From Tanypteryx hageni (Eukaryota > Arthropoda > Insecta > Odonata > Petaluridae), in the NCBI GenBank assembly GCA_028673005.1, contig CM054116.1, positions 133,773,547-133,837,546 on the forward strand: DNA of 64,000 nt, in the 5' to 3' direction. The notes under the pieces are model-generated. The model was not told the DNA's origin and searched no databases. It saw nothing but the letters and a program-made list of their open reading frames with translations. Both the position numbers and the translations under genes were made by a program. This document shows positions 45,283-57,587 of the stretch, in pieces (position 1 is the stretch's first letter; each line of letters begins with the position of its first letter).

Positions 45283-45358
45283 TGACGAAAGGGTTAAATG
45301 TAAGAAGGGACTTCATAGTCTCAATTTCGCCCTAATAAAGTCGTTTGTCTGTCTGTCC
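45283..45358 (+). mobile_element. R element, 3' end only
   Basis: GACGAAAGGGTTAAATG, AAGGGACTTCATAGTCTC, AATTTCGCCC and AATAAA (near 45333) precede a TGTC-type tail (GTTTGTCTGTCTGTCC). Strong 5' truncation is typical of target-primed reverse transcription. Confidence 0.75.
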
Positions 45359-46158
45359 CCGTGTCCAAAAAAAAACATTTGTTTCAAGCCTTTCGGAGAC
45401 TGAAGTTTTATTGAATGACGTATAGATACTACTTCTTATGATCATATTAATAGATTGGTAAGTCTCTTTTATTTAGTTTCACTTCCAGGCATAAAGAGGT
45501 TTTCTCGGGGAATAAGGTTCTCCATCTGAAGTAATGTATTCCTCCTTTATTTGCAGCCATACTTCTTAAAGAAGAGCCAGATTTTCAATTAAACGTCTCC
45601 GAGATGGCATATTTCAAAATGTGATTTTTTCATGTTTAGGCGACCATCGCCACTAAATCTCTCCGCGCCAAATTTCAAGAAGAAGGAATATTTTTGAGGT
45701 CCGAATGGTCTACGTTTCTAATTGAATTGGCTCATATGAGTCAGCAGGTGTCTCAATTGACATTTTTGGCAATATCATAGAAAAGGAAAAAGCGAGATAA
45801 CATAAACAGCGATAAAATATCCACAATTTGAATAGCGTGCCGCGGATAAGAGGAAGAAAATGGAAATAAGCCCTCACAAAGCGTGCATAGATCACACCTC
45901 ATTTCCCCGATCACATCTTTCATTGCCCCGAAATAAAAACCCAAGCGTGCGCATTCCGTTAAAATAATACGAACTTCTTCGGAAAGCTTTTTAAAAACGA
46001 CGCCAACTTCGGCAATTCCCTCGCTATAAATTATCCTTCTTCTCCCTTCCTCGCTCAACTCCTCCATTCCTCCTCCCCTCTCTCTCTCTCCACACAACTC
46101 CTCTCTCTCTCCCTCCCTTCTCCGCCCTCTTTCCCTCCCTCTTCCACCTCCCTTTCAC

Positions 46159-46268
46159 TTCGTGGGTGTTTTCCTGCATGGGTTCTTACTAGGTTGGCCA
46201 AGCCAGGTCCTTCCTAGGTTTTTCCCACAAGTACCTTTTCTTTCTTAGAAGTTTTCCTGAATATGTAC

Positions 46269-46308
<40 letters not shown>

Positions 46309-46457
46309 GTATTAGTATTTTATCATCTTAATCGTTTTTGATGTAATTTAAAGTATTTTAATATGTTGTAACATAATATTGACGAAGGGTTAAATGTAAG
46401 AGTGGACCTTACGGTCTAAATTTCGCCCGAATAAACACATTTATCTATCTATCTCCC
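46159..46457 (+). mobile_element. R element copy with internal CT microsatellite
   Basis: The head TTCGTGGGTGTTTTCCTGCA and the tail GACGAAGGGTTAAATG, GACCTTACGGTCT, AATTTCGCCCGAATAAA match the family. A (CT)n run (46260-46304) lies inside, and the tail is TATC-type (TTATCTATCTATCTCC). A polypyrimidine region follows directly. Confidence 0.75.
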
Positions 46458-47205
46458 TTCTCCGCCCTCTCTTCCTTCATCTCATCCACTGCACATCCTC
46501 TTTCTTCCTCCTCTCCTGTTCTCTCCCTCTTCCTATGCACCTCTCTCTCTCTTCCGCATCACCATTCCCACTCATCCTCCCCTTCTGCACAACCCACTCC
46601 CTGATCCACCTCCCCCTCCCCTTCGGACCATCCGTCAACCTTTCTCGAGCCCCCTCCCACACCTCCCCTGCCCTCTTTACCCACCCATTCCCATCCTTCC
46701 GCCTTTCTCTATCTCTCCACCCGAAAACTACTCTCTTCTCCCCTACACCCACTCTCCCACATGCCATCCCTTATACTCTCTCGCCCCCTCCCCTCAACCC
46801 CCACCCCCCCCCTCCTCCATCCGCCTCTTTAATGCCCGCCGCCAGAGCAAGGAAACGATCTTAGCAATATCCCCCCGAAGGGAAGCGGCGTGGTCTCGTG
46901 CAAGGGAGAGAATTCGATTCGAATGCGGACGACGCTCATCCCCTTTCTCCTTCTCCACCCATACACACACACACACACTCACAGGCAGACGCGCACACAC
47001 GCACGCACTCACCCTGCGCCCCCGCTTTTCTCCTTCTCTTCTCCTCCTCCCTCCCTCACACCGCTTCCATTTTTGGAAGAAAACCGCACGGGAGTACTAC
47101 TCATCTCTCTCCCTATCTCCCTCTTTCATTTTCTCCCTATATCCAGTTTTCTCTCCTCTCTCTCTATATACGAATCCCTTGCCCTCTCCTATCCCTCTCT
47201 CGAAG
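46458..47205. other. C/T-rich low-complexity region
   Basis: Pyrimidine-dominated + strand, with a CA run at 46958-47000. It includes several Ser/Pro-rich frames that reflect composition. Confidence 0.75.
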
Positions 47206-47399
47206 TGGAGGTCTCTTCTTTGCGGCGAAATATGCTTAGGAATTATACTTGCGTTTCTTGCGCACGGGACTCACCAAAAGGAAAGGAGGGATTTGCGATG
47301 CTTAGGGTCACCGGTCGCCTCCTCCGCCTCCTCCTCCTCCGCAGACGGCCTCTCCCCTCCTTTCGAGCATACCATTGCCACGTAACCATGGAAATAGAG

Positions 47400-48135
47400 T
47401 TTGCTGCGGGGAGGAGAGATAATGTGGGTGCGGTTGGATGGGGGGAGGCGGAGTGGGCCGGGGGGCGGGGTGGAGGAGACCGCTTGGGCTGTGGAGTTCT
47501 TTGAAGGGATTTCCAAAGGGGGAGAGAGAGAGAACATGATGGAAAGAGAATGCAGCGATAAGGGAAAGAGAGGGAGAGATTCTGAGGAAAGAGGTGTGCT
47601 TAAGAGGAGATGGGAGGTCGCGGCGAAGAGGCAGAAGGAGGCGAAGAAAAGGGAGGGAGAGGGGGTGGGAGGAGAGGCCGCGAGGAGGTCACGCGGCTGA
47701 AAAATTGAGGTGGAACATTGAAGTGGAGAATAAGAGAGAAAGAGAGAGAGATCTGTAGGCAATAAGGAGTGAGGGGTGGGAGAAAAGGATATAGTGGAGT
47801 TGAAAAAGAGAGAGACGAGGAGGGAGAGCGGGAGAGAAATGAGGAGAGGGGGCTATGGGAGGAGGGGAAAGGGAGGGGAAGGATTTGGTGCGGGTGGGTT
47901 TGATGGGAAGCAACGATCAGATTGGAATGGGGAGATTGCGTGGGAGGAGGAGACTGGAGGAGGAAGAGGCGGGAGGAGGAGGAGGCGAGATGAGGAGGAG
48001 GAGGGGAGGTAAGGAAATCGCGATTGTGTGGCGAATGAGAGATAGAGACGATCGGGAAATAGTCTTGAGGAGGGAACGAGGCGTGAAGCGGAGGAAAGGA
48101 GAAGATGGGTGGGAGGGTGCCAAGGTGCTATCTGG
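47400..48135. other. G/A-rich low-complexity region
   Basis: Purine-dominated + strand (GGGGAGAGAGAGAGAAC, GGAGGAGGAGACTGGAGG). Together with the preceding C/T-rich region it forms a large pyrimidine-then-purine pair with about 200 bases between. Charged Arg/Glu/Gly frames are compositional. Confidence 0.75.
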
Positions 48136-48678
48136 GAGTTATAGGGCACACGCCGTACGAGAAGTGATAGTAACTTATTCAGTGCAACAAAAACAATTAA
48201 GCGCAATTGGAACGTCTCTCGTTACTGAGGGCTGTCTCAAATATCTTATTAAAACAACTATGCCGATAATACGTATAAGTTTTATGGCGATACAATTATT
48301 ATATGTCAATTATAGTCATTATTTTGATTAAATTTCCTCTAGGTGAGTTTATGATTTGTTTTGATTGTAACTTGCCAACGGAAAATGGAAATGACTTTAT
48401 AAGCTTATTGAAATAGAGCCAATTAATTGTTATTCATTCCGATGTTTGATTTTTACTGAATTTAAGAAGTCGTCCCAAACATTGAGTAGGTAAAATCGAT
48501 TATATTTTCTGTTACTTCAAATAACTTCGATAAAATTAAGAAAAATATAAATAGATTCTGCTGTGTCAATCAATTTTATGGTGAGGAATTAGTGCAACGA
48601 ATAATTAACGGAGTAAACTGAGAATGAATCATGTTGATTTTATAATTTTCGATTTTTCCCTTCATTAATATTTTGTCG

Positions 48679-48852
48679 GCCTTGATAGACGGGTGGTTAG
48701 AGTATCTGCCAACGGATATTAAGGTCGCGGGTTCAAAATCCCTCCTAGGACATGGATGTCTGTGTTTGTTGTTTGTTGAGTTATAGATTTCACTATAAAT
48801 TGGTCCTTTGTGTGCCGTATGTGAGATATTAATGAATAAATAAATAAACATT
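48679..48852 (+). mobile_element. Second SINE type, tRNA-derived, with AATAAA tail
   Basis: An 8-bp direct repeat TTTTGTCG (48671-48678 and 48853-48860) flanks a 174-bp unit. It has a box-A-like TAGACGGGTGGTTAGAG near 48687 and a box B with one extra A, GGTTCAAAATCC (48730-48741). The 3' end is AATGAATAAATAAATAAAC. It shares neither core nor tail with the S1 family. Confidence 0.8.
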
Positions 48853-48860
48853 TTTTGTCG

Positions 48861-49785
48861 TATGTTGATTCGATCAATATATCTATAATTATTTAAATCG
48901 CTCGCTGAATTATCTCAGAGGAGGCCTTTCTGTTTACTTTGGAAAGTTGTAATGATAAATATAGCAAGTAATACGAGATATTATAATATTGACAAATATC
49001 CTCATTGAAATCGCTACCAAAACACTGATTCTTTTACTTAGTAGAAAATATATTTTAACGAAATATGTGGAAATGGCTTTGCGAATCTTTCATTTCATCT
49101 TTATTTGATGATAAGATAATTACTCGATTTCTAATGGAGCAATTTGTACTGATCAAATATGCTTATTTCCAGTGTTAGGCTATGGAGCCCGTGGCCCCTA
49201 AGATATCTACTTCAGCATAAATGCATAATATGAGTCGCAAGTGAGTGGGAAAATTACGTTTCCAAAAATGAATCGTTGGTTGTTTTCCTTGAAAAATGTT
49301 CAAACTCTGGACCAGCCTCGGCCATTCCTCTTACTAAAGTCCGCATATCTTTCGCGATCAGCAAGATATATTTTCTTAATCTTCGCTGTTCGCCTGACAA
49401 AGAGATCTAATTTAAATATCCAACTTTTTCTGTAAGCTTCATCTTAAATTTCAGTCCACATACCTGCATATTGTTTTTGCTTGATTTGATTTGAATCGAT
49501 TCGTTTATATCAGGGTGGCAATGTGCGAAATTCGATTCGTGCGGGGAAATTTATTTAGTTAAAAGTTTCAAGCAAAATTCTCCTATATTTTGTATTGGTA
49601 TTGGTATTGCATAACACAAATTTGTTTAATTTCGCGAACAACTCATGGTTCGGCTCAAGTTTAATAGTGTACCATGATCATGATCCATTGAATTTTTTGT
49701 GGAATTGAATAACGGCAGAGGATATGGCATATTCTTTAATGTCCTCTCATTTACAATAATTTTTGCGTTTGAATAAGCATTTGTT

Positions 49786-49842
<57 letters not shown>

Positions 49843-50600
49843 TCTAGATGAGCACATTTGGAGTCAAGAATTTAAATATATGCATAACTTTCTAAGAAAA
49901 TCTAACCTAAACTATTTATCGCCAATACATGCATCTGTTACTAAGTAATCATCATGAAAATGAAATATAACTTTACAAGGTGAAGGAACATCACGCAAAT
50001 TGACATATGAATGTGATATTTCTTCATACTATTTACCGTCTATTTATCTTTCGACTCTGCTATGATTTCATCTTAACGGATATGCATTTCGGGAATTGAG
50101 CACTTATCTTTATTTTTGCCTTTAGAGAGCCTGCATTAATTTGAATTTGTGCCAGCACCTAGTGATTTAAACTCGAGATGCCAAGCATCCTATATTGAAG
50201 CGATCGCAGTGTGTATCCCGTTATTACCGGACGCCTTTGACAGCGAGGAGAGTTAATGTTTCCGCCGAGGCATGCTACCGTAAATTTTTAGTGATCAATT
50301 ATAAAAGGGCAGGCTGAGTTATCCACGGCTTTGGATTAATATTATGATCGGACCCCGAGATTCCGCGTGAAAACTTTTACGAAAGTATCGGATTTTTAAC
50401 AAGCACTTGCGGTCAATGCTGGCGGAACCTCTCTTTGCCCGGATAATCCCGCGGACCAGAGTGATATTTCCACCACCCACTCTCTCTCTCTCCCTTCCTT
50501 CTAAAAGACCCTCATTCCCCGCCCTCCAACTCAAGCCCCGCTGCCAGCCCGCCCTTATTTTTCAAGTACAAGAGGTGGTGTGAGCGAGATGAGAAACAGC
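48861..50600. other. AT-rich DNA, no gene recognised
   Basis: AT-rich throughout apart from 50200-50540. Contains the TA microsatellite listed separately. No gene or dispersed repeat was recognised. Confidence 0.45.
49787..49839. repeat. (TA)n microsatellite, about 26 units
   Basis: A perfect TA dinucleotide run. Confidence 0.97.
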
Positions 50601-50639
50601 GGAGGAGGAAGAGAGGGGGCGCCACAATGTTGCTCCTCC

Positions 50640-53310
50640 AGACAATAGAATAAAGTTTTAATAAGCCAACTTCATCGGCGGAGCCGTGCCCCTAACGATC
50701 TGCGAAAGCGAGCGGTGGGAGCACACTCATTGGAAATCGCTTGTAGCTTCCATTGCGCCCGCCCCGTGGAAGAGACGAGCGTCACTTGTTTTTCGGGGTT
50801 GGAGCAGCCTGCGGGCGGCAGTGGCGCCGCCTAGTGCAGTCGCAGGACCGCGTTCCGAGGGCTGTGTTAGTACACTCGCGGCGGTTCGTTTCGTCCAAAC
50901 GCCGCATTCGGATCTCGTTGATTGAAAAGAATGGGAATGGCGTTCTTCCGTCGCAGGAGCAAGCGAGAGAGAGAGAGAGAGCTATGACGTAATTCATGAA
51001 AAGTGCTCCAATTGATGGACGCGAATTTCCTCGCCAAACTTCAGTAATTATTCGCTCAAAAGCGGACAGTTCCGAAAATGAGGTTTATTCTGCTGGTATA
51101 TTTTCGTTAAAAGTTGGCATGAGAGGTATATTCCATCATGAAAGATGTATTTTTAAATATAGAAGTACATTTAGTCTTTTCTACAGATTTCTAAAACTAA
51201 GTGTTTGGTTTTCGAAGAAATGATTATGTTCTATAAAAAATCGAAAGCCGTATACTACTTAATATTTATGGGTATTGAATTTTTCTCATTCATACAAATC
51301 GTATAGCATATAAAAATATAATATACCTCTATGAATGATGAAACACATCGGCTAACTTTATTAGCTGTCTCTTTAAATATGATCTGTTTTTCGTTCAATT
51401 TCGTTCTCTCTCCATTATTCCATGCTCCTGGCTAAAGATTTTGCACGTTTTATCTAGTATTGCTTTTTAGGTTTAAACTGTATCTATTTATATAAATAAA
51501 TAGCTGATTTGCCTTACTACAGGGAAGGTTTATTCATAAAATAGCCAAAGCAATAAAAAAAACTAGCACTGTTATGGAAGCGATGTAAACATTACACCAA
51601 TATTCCATCCAAAGGAATTAATTTTTATCGTTGAAATATTTCATTGTCTGAATGTAAATTACAGCATTTTAATTGCAACCACCAATCAAGGTCAGGCTAA
51701 ATTTTTATTCGATAGAATGATTTTTTCCTCCGTATAGATTTCATAGCCGTCTTTTCCATCAGAGCACTGCAAACAAGGCAAGATAGCAGATCCACGTGTT
51801 TAACCAATCAATCAAGATATCATCTTAAGGAATTAGCGTGTTATTTTTTTCAGATTTGCTTCTCTACTCGGTTGTTATGTGTGCAAGTTTGCGTAAAAGA
51901 TGTTTGTCGATCGAGTTTGCATCTTTAGCAGAATGTCATTCGATCGAAAGGCTACGGAGGCAAACACTTTTTGGACTTTTTTTCGGTGAACTAACAAGAA
52001 AGAAGCATGGTCATTTTAGACCGAGAAGGAGGGATCTGAACGCTCTTTATGTCTACGACAGGTCAATTACTCCCTAGTTAACTATTGGTGCGGTAAAATA
52101 TGTACGCGAACGTCATTTCTGTTTAAAAATCATGCAATACCTTTGCTGCGATGGTTTAATATGTTACTATATATCTCCGTGATATTAAGTATTATGATGA
52201 AATTTTTCCCGAATTTACCATTTAACCCTTTTCATTTTTTGATACCCTCTAACGTAATTCTTGCAAATAAAAGCAATTCATTCTCATTGAGATAAATCGA
52301 ACAATGCGATTCGCCTATTTACCAATTCGCTCATAATGTGGTATTTTAGGAGAAATCCTTTCGTGATGGTAAACATGGATGTCTATTGATATATCGTATT
52401 GCAGTTTCCCATAATTTTTCCCTTTGTTGATTTAATTGCTATTTAGGAGTACTCATGCATTTTTTCACGCTGGTCCAACCATTGAAATCTATCCGTTATG
52501 TCGTAGTTTTTCTCAAAATCTTTTCAACTACTAAGCCTAAGTAAACATACAGAAGGCCTTTCAGCGCGGCGTAGCCCTTTGGCTTCAATGTGACTTGTCT
52601 TGACGGTTGCCTACGAGCTGATGTTAATTACATATTCTTAGCAAAGTTGCGCCTGTTATGGCTTTGGGAAGTCGTGGAATTTGAAACATGCAATTAAGAA
52701 GATTTACTTATTCATATTTACTTTTACTCATGCATTTTCCTCCGCCATTCTGGGAATACAGATCGTCAAATAGTTTGAATGAATAATAAATCAATTATGT
52801 TCACGAGCATTCCGATTAAGATACATACATTTCACATTATTCCTTTTTAGTGACGAGTGCGCATTAATATTTAAATATAACATCAGCAGAATAATATAGA
52901 ATATTCTTAAGGATAAATAAGTTGTTTCTATAAATAAAAATATTAAATGCGTAAGCAATATTTTACGAAGATATGATGAGGTAATTTTCAATTAGCGAAC
53001 TAAACAACTATTTTTAGCTGGTTATCTCATTTTCAATCGCCGAATTTGTCCAATCAAAATCTGCGGTTCCAGCGAACAACACATTTTGATGGATATCACT
53101 AGCGCGGAAGTTCAATACCCACCGGCTGACATTTTTCTTCGTCGAGCAAACTTCCATTTTCCCTCCCAAGACATCCTCTTTTTCTCGTTTTCCCTCTGAT
53201 TTACCGCCCTATAATGGCTCCTTAAAAATGTATTCGTGTCTCCGACGGCATCCCTCGGGTGAAAAAGAAGAAGAACCGCATTTCCTCGCTCGACTTTCAT
53301 CGAGAAGTCG
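50640..53310. other. GC-rich patch then AT-rich DNA, no gene recognised
   Basis: 50680-50960 is GC-rich and CpG-rich with two overlapping 79-codon + frames. They show no domain I know, and a short GA run follows at 50966-50980. From 51000 to 53300 the sequence is AT-rich and featureless. A CpG-rich patch like this could be a promoter, but no motif supports that. Confidence 0.35.
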
Positions 53311-53324
53311 TCCCGCGCCTCCCA

Positions 53325-53560
53325 CCGCCCTCTCCCCCTCCCTCCTTCCTCTCCTCCTTCTCTTCTCTCCCTCCGCCCTCTCCTCCCTCCCTCCTTCCTC
53401 CCTTCTTCCTCCCTCCCTCCTTCCTCACTCCCTCCTTCCTCACTCCCTCCTTCCTCCTCCCCCTCCCTCCTTCCTCCTCCCCCTCCGCCTTCTCCCTCCC
53501 TCCGCCCTCTCCTCCCTCCCTCCTTCCACCCTCCGCCTTCTCCTCTCCCCCACCTCCAAT
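53325..53560. repeat. Polypyrimidine minisatellite (CTCCCTCCTTCCTC)
   Basis: C/T-rich + strand with repeated CCCTCCTTCCTCACT and CCTCCCCCTCCCTCCTT units; several Ser/Pro/Leu frames are artefacts. Confidence 0.9.
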
Positions 53561-53989
53561 CCATTTTCCCTCGCCGCACGATTATCAAGGATACACTCCT
53601 CCGGCTGAATAAGGAAGCGTTCCGTCATTTGCGGCGCGGCGCTTCTCCGATGGCGCGGACCCTCAAGCGCGTTGTCCGCCCTTCGAACCGCCACAACCTC
53701 ACCCGACCCCTTAGCTTCCTCCCCCACCCCCTCCGTGCCTCCAGAGACCCAAAACGACCCCTCGAAAAACGGAACCATCGTAGTCTCAGACAATCACAAG
53801 ATCTGAATCGCAAATGACCCACCGCCGTATATTTTTCAATCTCCGATATTGAGGAGCAGAGGGCGGAATGGCGCGGATAGCTTTGCACAGACCCTAAACC
53901 GAGTTATAATGGATGCCTCGTAATCTCCTTCGCGCCGCAGCGGGATTAATTGCTTCGCTGAAGTTTGATTCCGGAATCATGGATGTGAG

Positions 53990-54870
53990 TAGGAATGGAG
54001 AGAGTTGGGATGCGAGAAGATGGAGGGAGTGGTACTAGGGGAGAAAGGGAGAGAGTTTTGGAGCGGAGGAAGGATAGTGGGAGAGGGGAGGGAGGAGGGG
54101 GAGTGAGGGAGGTGAAGGGAGTAAGAGTGAGGGAGGTTGAAGTAGGGAGAGTGGGGAGACTGAGGGAGGGAATAAATAAGGCGATGGGGAAGAGGTGAAG
54201 AGAGTGAAATAGGAGAAAATGAGGATGACGGAAGAAGAGAGCGTTGGAGAGATAGTATGAGGGAGAAATGGAGAGAGAAGAAGAGAGAGGGAGGAGAGAG
54301 CGAGATAATTCGAGATAAGGGAGAAATGGAGAGAGAAGAAGAGAGAGGGAGGAGAGAGAGAATTCGAGATGAAGGAGAAATCGATAGAGAAGAAGAGAGA
54401 GGGAGGAAAAAGAAGAAGAGAGAGGGAGAAGGAGAGAGAGTATTCAAGATCAGGGAGAAATGGAGAGAGAAGAAGGGAGAGGGTGGAGAGAGAGAATTCG
54501 AGATCAAGGAGAAATCGAGAGAGAAGAAGAGAGAGGGAGGAGAGAGAGATAATTCGAGATCAGCGAGAAATAAAGAGAGAAGAAGAGAGAGGGAGAAGGA
54601 GAGAGAGAAAGTATTCGAGATGAGGGAGAAATGGAGAGAGAAGAAGAGAGAGGGAAAAGGAGAGAGAATATTCGAGATGAGGGAGAAATGGAGAGAGAAG
54701 AAGAGAGAGGGAGAAGGAGAGAGAGTATTCGAGATCAGCGAGAAATGGAGAGGAAGCAGAGAGAGGGAGAAGGAGAGAGAGAAAGTATTCGAGATGAGGG
54801 AGAAATGGAGAGAGAAGAAGATAGAGGGAGAGAAGGAGGGGGAGGGAAAAATAGGGAGTGGGGGGAAGGA
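53990..54870. repeat. Purine minisatellite, ~57-bp unit, about 9 copies from 54305
   Basis: From about 54305 the phrase ATTCGAGAT (or ATTCAAGAT) recurs at spacings mostly of 54-60 bases, one interval nearer 80. Each unit carries GAGAAATGGAGAGAGAAGAA and a GAGGGAGAAGGAGAG stretch. Fifty-seven bases are 19 codons, so three + frames stay open (205, 131 and 84 codons, Arg/Glu/Lys-rich). The complementary strand gives a 316-codon Phe/Ser/Leu frame. 53990-54240 is looser purine sequence. Confidence 0.9.
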
Positions 54871-54879
54871 GTAGAAGAA

Positions 54880-56100
54880 GGAATGCCTCACCAGACCGTC
54901 GCCTCGAATCCTCATTTTCCTTCTCACTTTTCGCGATACAGGAGAGCCCTATATCAGCGGAGGATTTCTAATAACGAATTTACATATTTCGTTTTTATCT
55001 GTTTTCTTGCTTTCACTGTACTTTAATTTCTCTTTGCTACTGTGCGTTGAAATCAGAGAGCCAAAAGTTTACTTTAGGGAGTGATACCATTTTAAAGGGC
55101 CTCAGGCGAGTCTTGAATGTTGCTTCTGTGTTTTTTAATTAATGCATGAAACTACCAACATTTTTAACAACTCGTTATCTAATGTTTTTTGGTGGATGGC
55201 TCTAATCGTGTGAAACTAAAACTTTTCAGAGTGAAACGGCAAGTTTATTGCTATTGTTAAGCGTAAAAGTACTTATTCATGCATAAATTTGAAAATTAAA
55301 CAACAGCGTAGCAATCCACAAATTACAACTAAAAGCACTTAAGAGAAACAATGTCCATCATCCTTGGCCAATATCAGGCGCGATTATTAAGAGCGTCTGG
55401 ATTTTAAGAAAATTTATTACTTCCCTTTTCTGAGATATTGAATATTATTAACCATAGTGCTACTCGCAGGAGTGATTATTAAATAAATAACAGTTTAACA
55501 GCTAAGAAGTAATTAAAAAATTCTATTCGCAGCGATAAAAAATACGTGCGTTTAATTAATTCTATCGTTTGATGGCGATTTTGCTGTTTATTTTTTCAGT
55601 TAATTTATTCGAGATCCAAGAATTTTTTAATGCCAAGTACCGCATGCTAAATGGGAAATGCAAAGAAAATCTTTAATGGAATGAAGAAAATATACTTTTT
55701 GAACATTTTAATGTGAATCAAGTAAGTAATAGACTATATTTACTCTGGAGAGCAGCTATGAGAAGTAAATGAACTGTTTATAAGGATTATATAATTTATG
55801 CATTTAGGTAATTCTCCAAATAAAATGCTCCCTTTAACATACGTATAGTATTAGGATGATCAACGTCTTTCACCCTGTTACGAAATAAATTGGATCGTAA
55901 TTTGCCGAACCCTGTCTCTCGCATGTTATACTAAGCTCATCGCTTTAGTTTTACCCAATCCTCGTGAATTAGTGTTTCCGAAAAAGCGATGGCGACTCGT
56001 ATTGACGTCATCATCAACGTATTAGCGGTCTCAAATGCCTCTCGACGTTTAACAAACCCTTCGCATCCTTCTTCACAGAATTTGACGCATATTTACCTCA
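54880..56100. other. AT-rich DNA, no gene recognised
   Basis: Nothing recognisable on either strand. Confidence 0.45.
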
Positions 56101-56135
56101 CTCTGTTATCTCTTCTCTTCGACTCTCCCATTCCA

Positions 56136-57112
56136 TCTCTTCTCTTTTCCTTCTCTCCGTACCTCTTTCCCCTTCTGCCCCTCTCCTTGTTTTCGCAATT
56201 CTCTCTTCTCTTTTCCTTCTCTCTGTGCCGCTTTTCTCCTCTGCCCCTCTCCGTGTTTTTAATGCTTCACGTCATTGCTGCAAATCCCTATCATCTTCGT
56301 GATGTCCGTCTGTCCGTCCGTACGCATACATCACGGAAGATTTGGCTGAACCAATTTCAACTAAATTTGGTACATACAATCTTCACATAAATTAGTTACT
56401 AAAATGTCATATTTGAATCTGATCGACCCTGCAGGGGTTCCACAATTGCAAAATAAAACTTTTCGGTAATTATAAATGTTGAAGGAATTGGTCAAACCGA
56501 TTTCGACGAAATTTTGTATGAAGATGTGCAAGATAAAAAAAAACAAAATCAAGATGTTTAATATATATATATATAAAGCAGGGCTGCCACAATATACGAA
56601 ATAATAAAATTTATTTTCACATGTATTTGTCTTGGACTGTCCTTATCAATGTTAGCCAAATTTAATATTTATTATGTACAAATATATACAAACCCATAAT
56701 AACAGATTTGAACCGGATCAACCAAGAGAACTTACCGCATGGATTTTAACCAAATATGATATCTATATATAATCTTCATATAAATAAATAACCAAAATAG
56801 CATATTTCAACTGGGTCGACTAAACAGGAATACCACAATATCAAGGTTGGGATTTTTCTGTAACTAGGAATTTGGAAGATATTGGCTGAACCAATTTAAA
56901 ATAAATTTCGTCTGTAGGGTGAGTATAGAATGGAAAAACAAAATAAACATTATTAGAACGGATCTAAAAAACAGGGCTACCACATCAAAATTTGACGAAA
57001 TGCACTTCCGCACCACGGAAAACCCATATACATCCCTACTTGTTATAATTCTCTTTTCTTTTCCTTCTCTCCTTACCTCTTTCACCTTCTGATCCTCTCC
57101 CTGTTTTTATAA
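56136..57112. repeat. ~65-bp tandem pyrimidine repeat, interrupted
   Basis: Units carrying CTCTTTTCCTTCTCTC, CCTCTTTC-like, CTTCTGCCCCTCTCC and TGTTTT lie at about 56136-56200, 56200-56261 and 57047-57112. The third is separated from the second by the insertion described next. The matching order in the third unit shows that the array was once continuous. Confidence 0.75.
56262..57046. mobile_element. ~785-bp insertion of an unidentified repeat-rich element
   Basis: It splits a tandem array. It holds four degenerate internal repeats, marked by GGCTGAACCAATTTC at 56344, GGTCAAACCGATTTC at 56490, ACCGCATGGATTTTAACC at 56733 and GGCTGAACCAATTTAAAA at 56883. GCAGGG or CAGG plus CTACCACA-like phrases recur between them. 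CCGTCTGTCCGTCCGTACG stands near the left edge and CATATACATCCCTACTTG at the right edge. No protein or clear termini are seen; a non-autonomous Helitron is one candidate. Confidence 0.5.
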
Positions 57113-57184
57113 GTTTTTCTCCCTCCGACACGTTTTCCTTTTTCTCACCTCCCATTTTCTCGTCCGGAAACATTCCGCCAACCT

Positions 57185-57415
57185 CTCTCTTCCCATCTCC
57201 GTGTCTCTCTCTCTCCCTCTTTCTCTACTTCCGTTTCTCTCCCTCCCTCCCTCTCTTCCTCCCTCTCTCTCTCTCTCCCTCCCTCTCTCTCTCGCCCTCC
57301 CTCTCTCTCCCTCCCCCTCTCACTCTCTCCACCTCCGTCTGTCTCTCTCTCTTCACCTCCGTCTGTCTCTCTCTCTTCACATCCACCTCTCTCTCCCTCT
57401 CTCTTGTTTTTCTCT
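57185..57415. repeat. Polypyrimidine tract with CTTCACCTCCGTCTGTCTCT units
   Basis: C/T-rich + strand; near 57325-57400 a 28-30-bp unit with CACCTCCGTCTGTCTCTCTC is repeated about three times. Confidence 0.85.
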
Positions 57416-57587
57416 CTATTATGTTAAGTCGTAACAATGTTAATATCTATTTTTTGTCATTCTTATATGTTTATTTTACAAATGATCTATTCGTGTTGAT
57501 CTAATTTTTTCCGATCTATAGCTTTAAGTTTTTCATGCATCTATCTTTTGTTATATATTTCACATGGCTGTCTTTAGTGAATCTCAG

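Noticed and set aside
47853..48331. Arg/Glu/Gly-rich + and Pro/Ser-rich - frames
   Set aside because: Purine-rich low-complexity DNA; no domain.
50686..50992. CpG-rich patch as a promoter or first exon
   Set aside because: No TATA, initiator or coding evidence that I could defend.
51838..52077. 79-codon + frame
   Set aside because: Short, with no recognisable domain, inside AT-rich DNA.
53977..54927. 316-codon minus frame and a 205-codon + frame
   Set aside because: Products of the ~57-bp purine repeat; no non-repetitive protein part.
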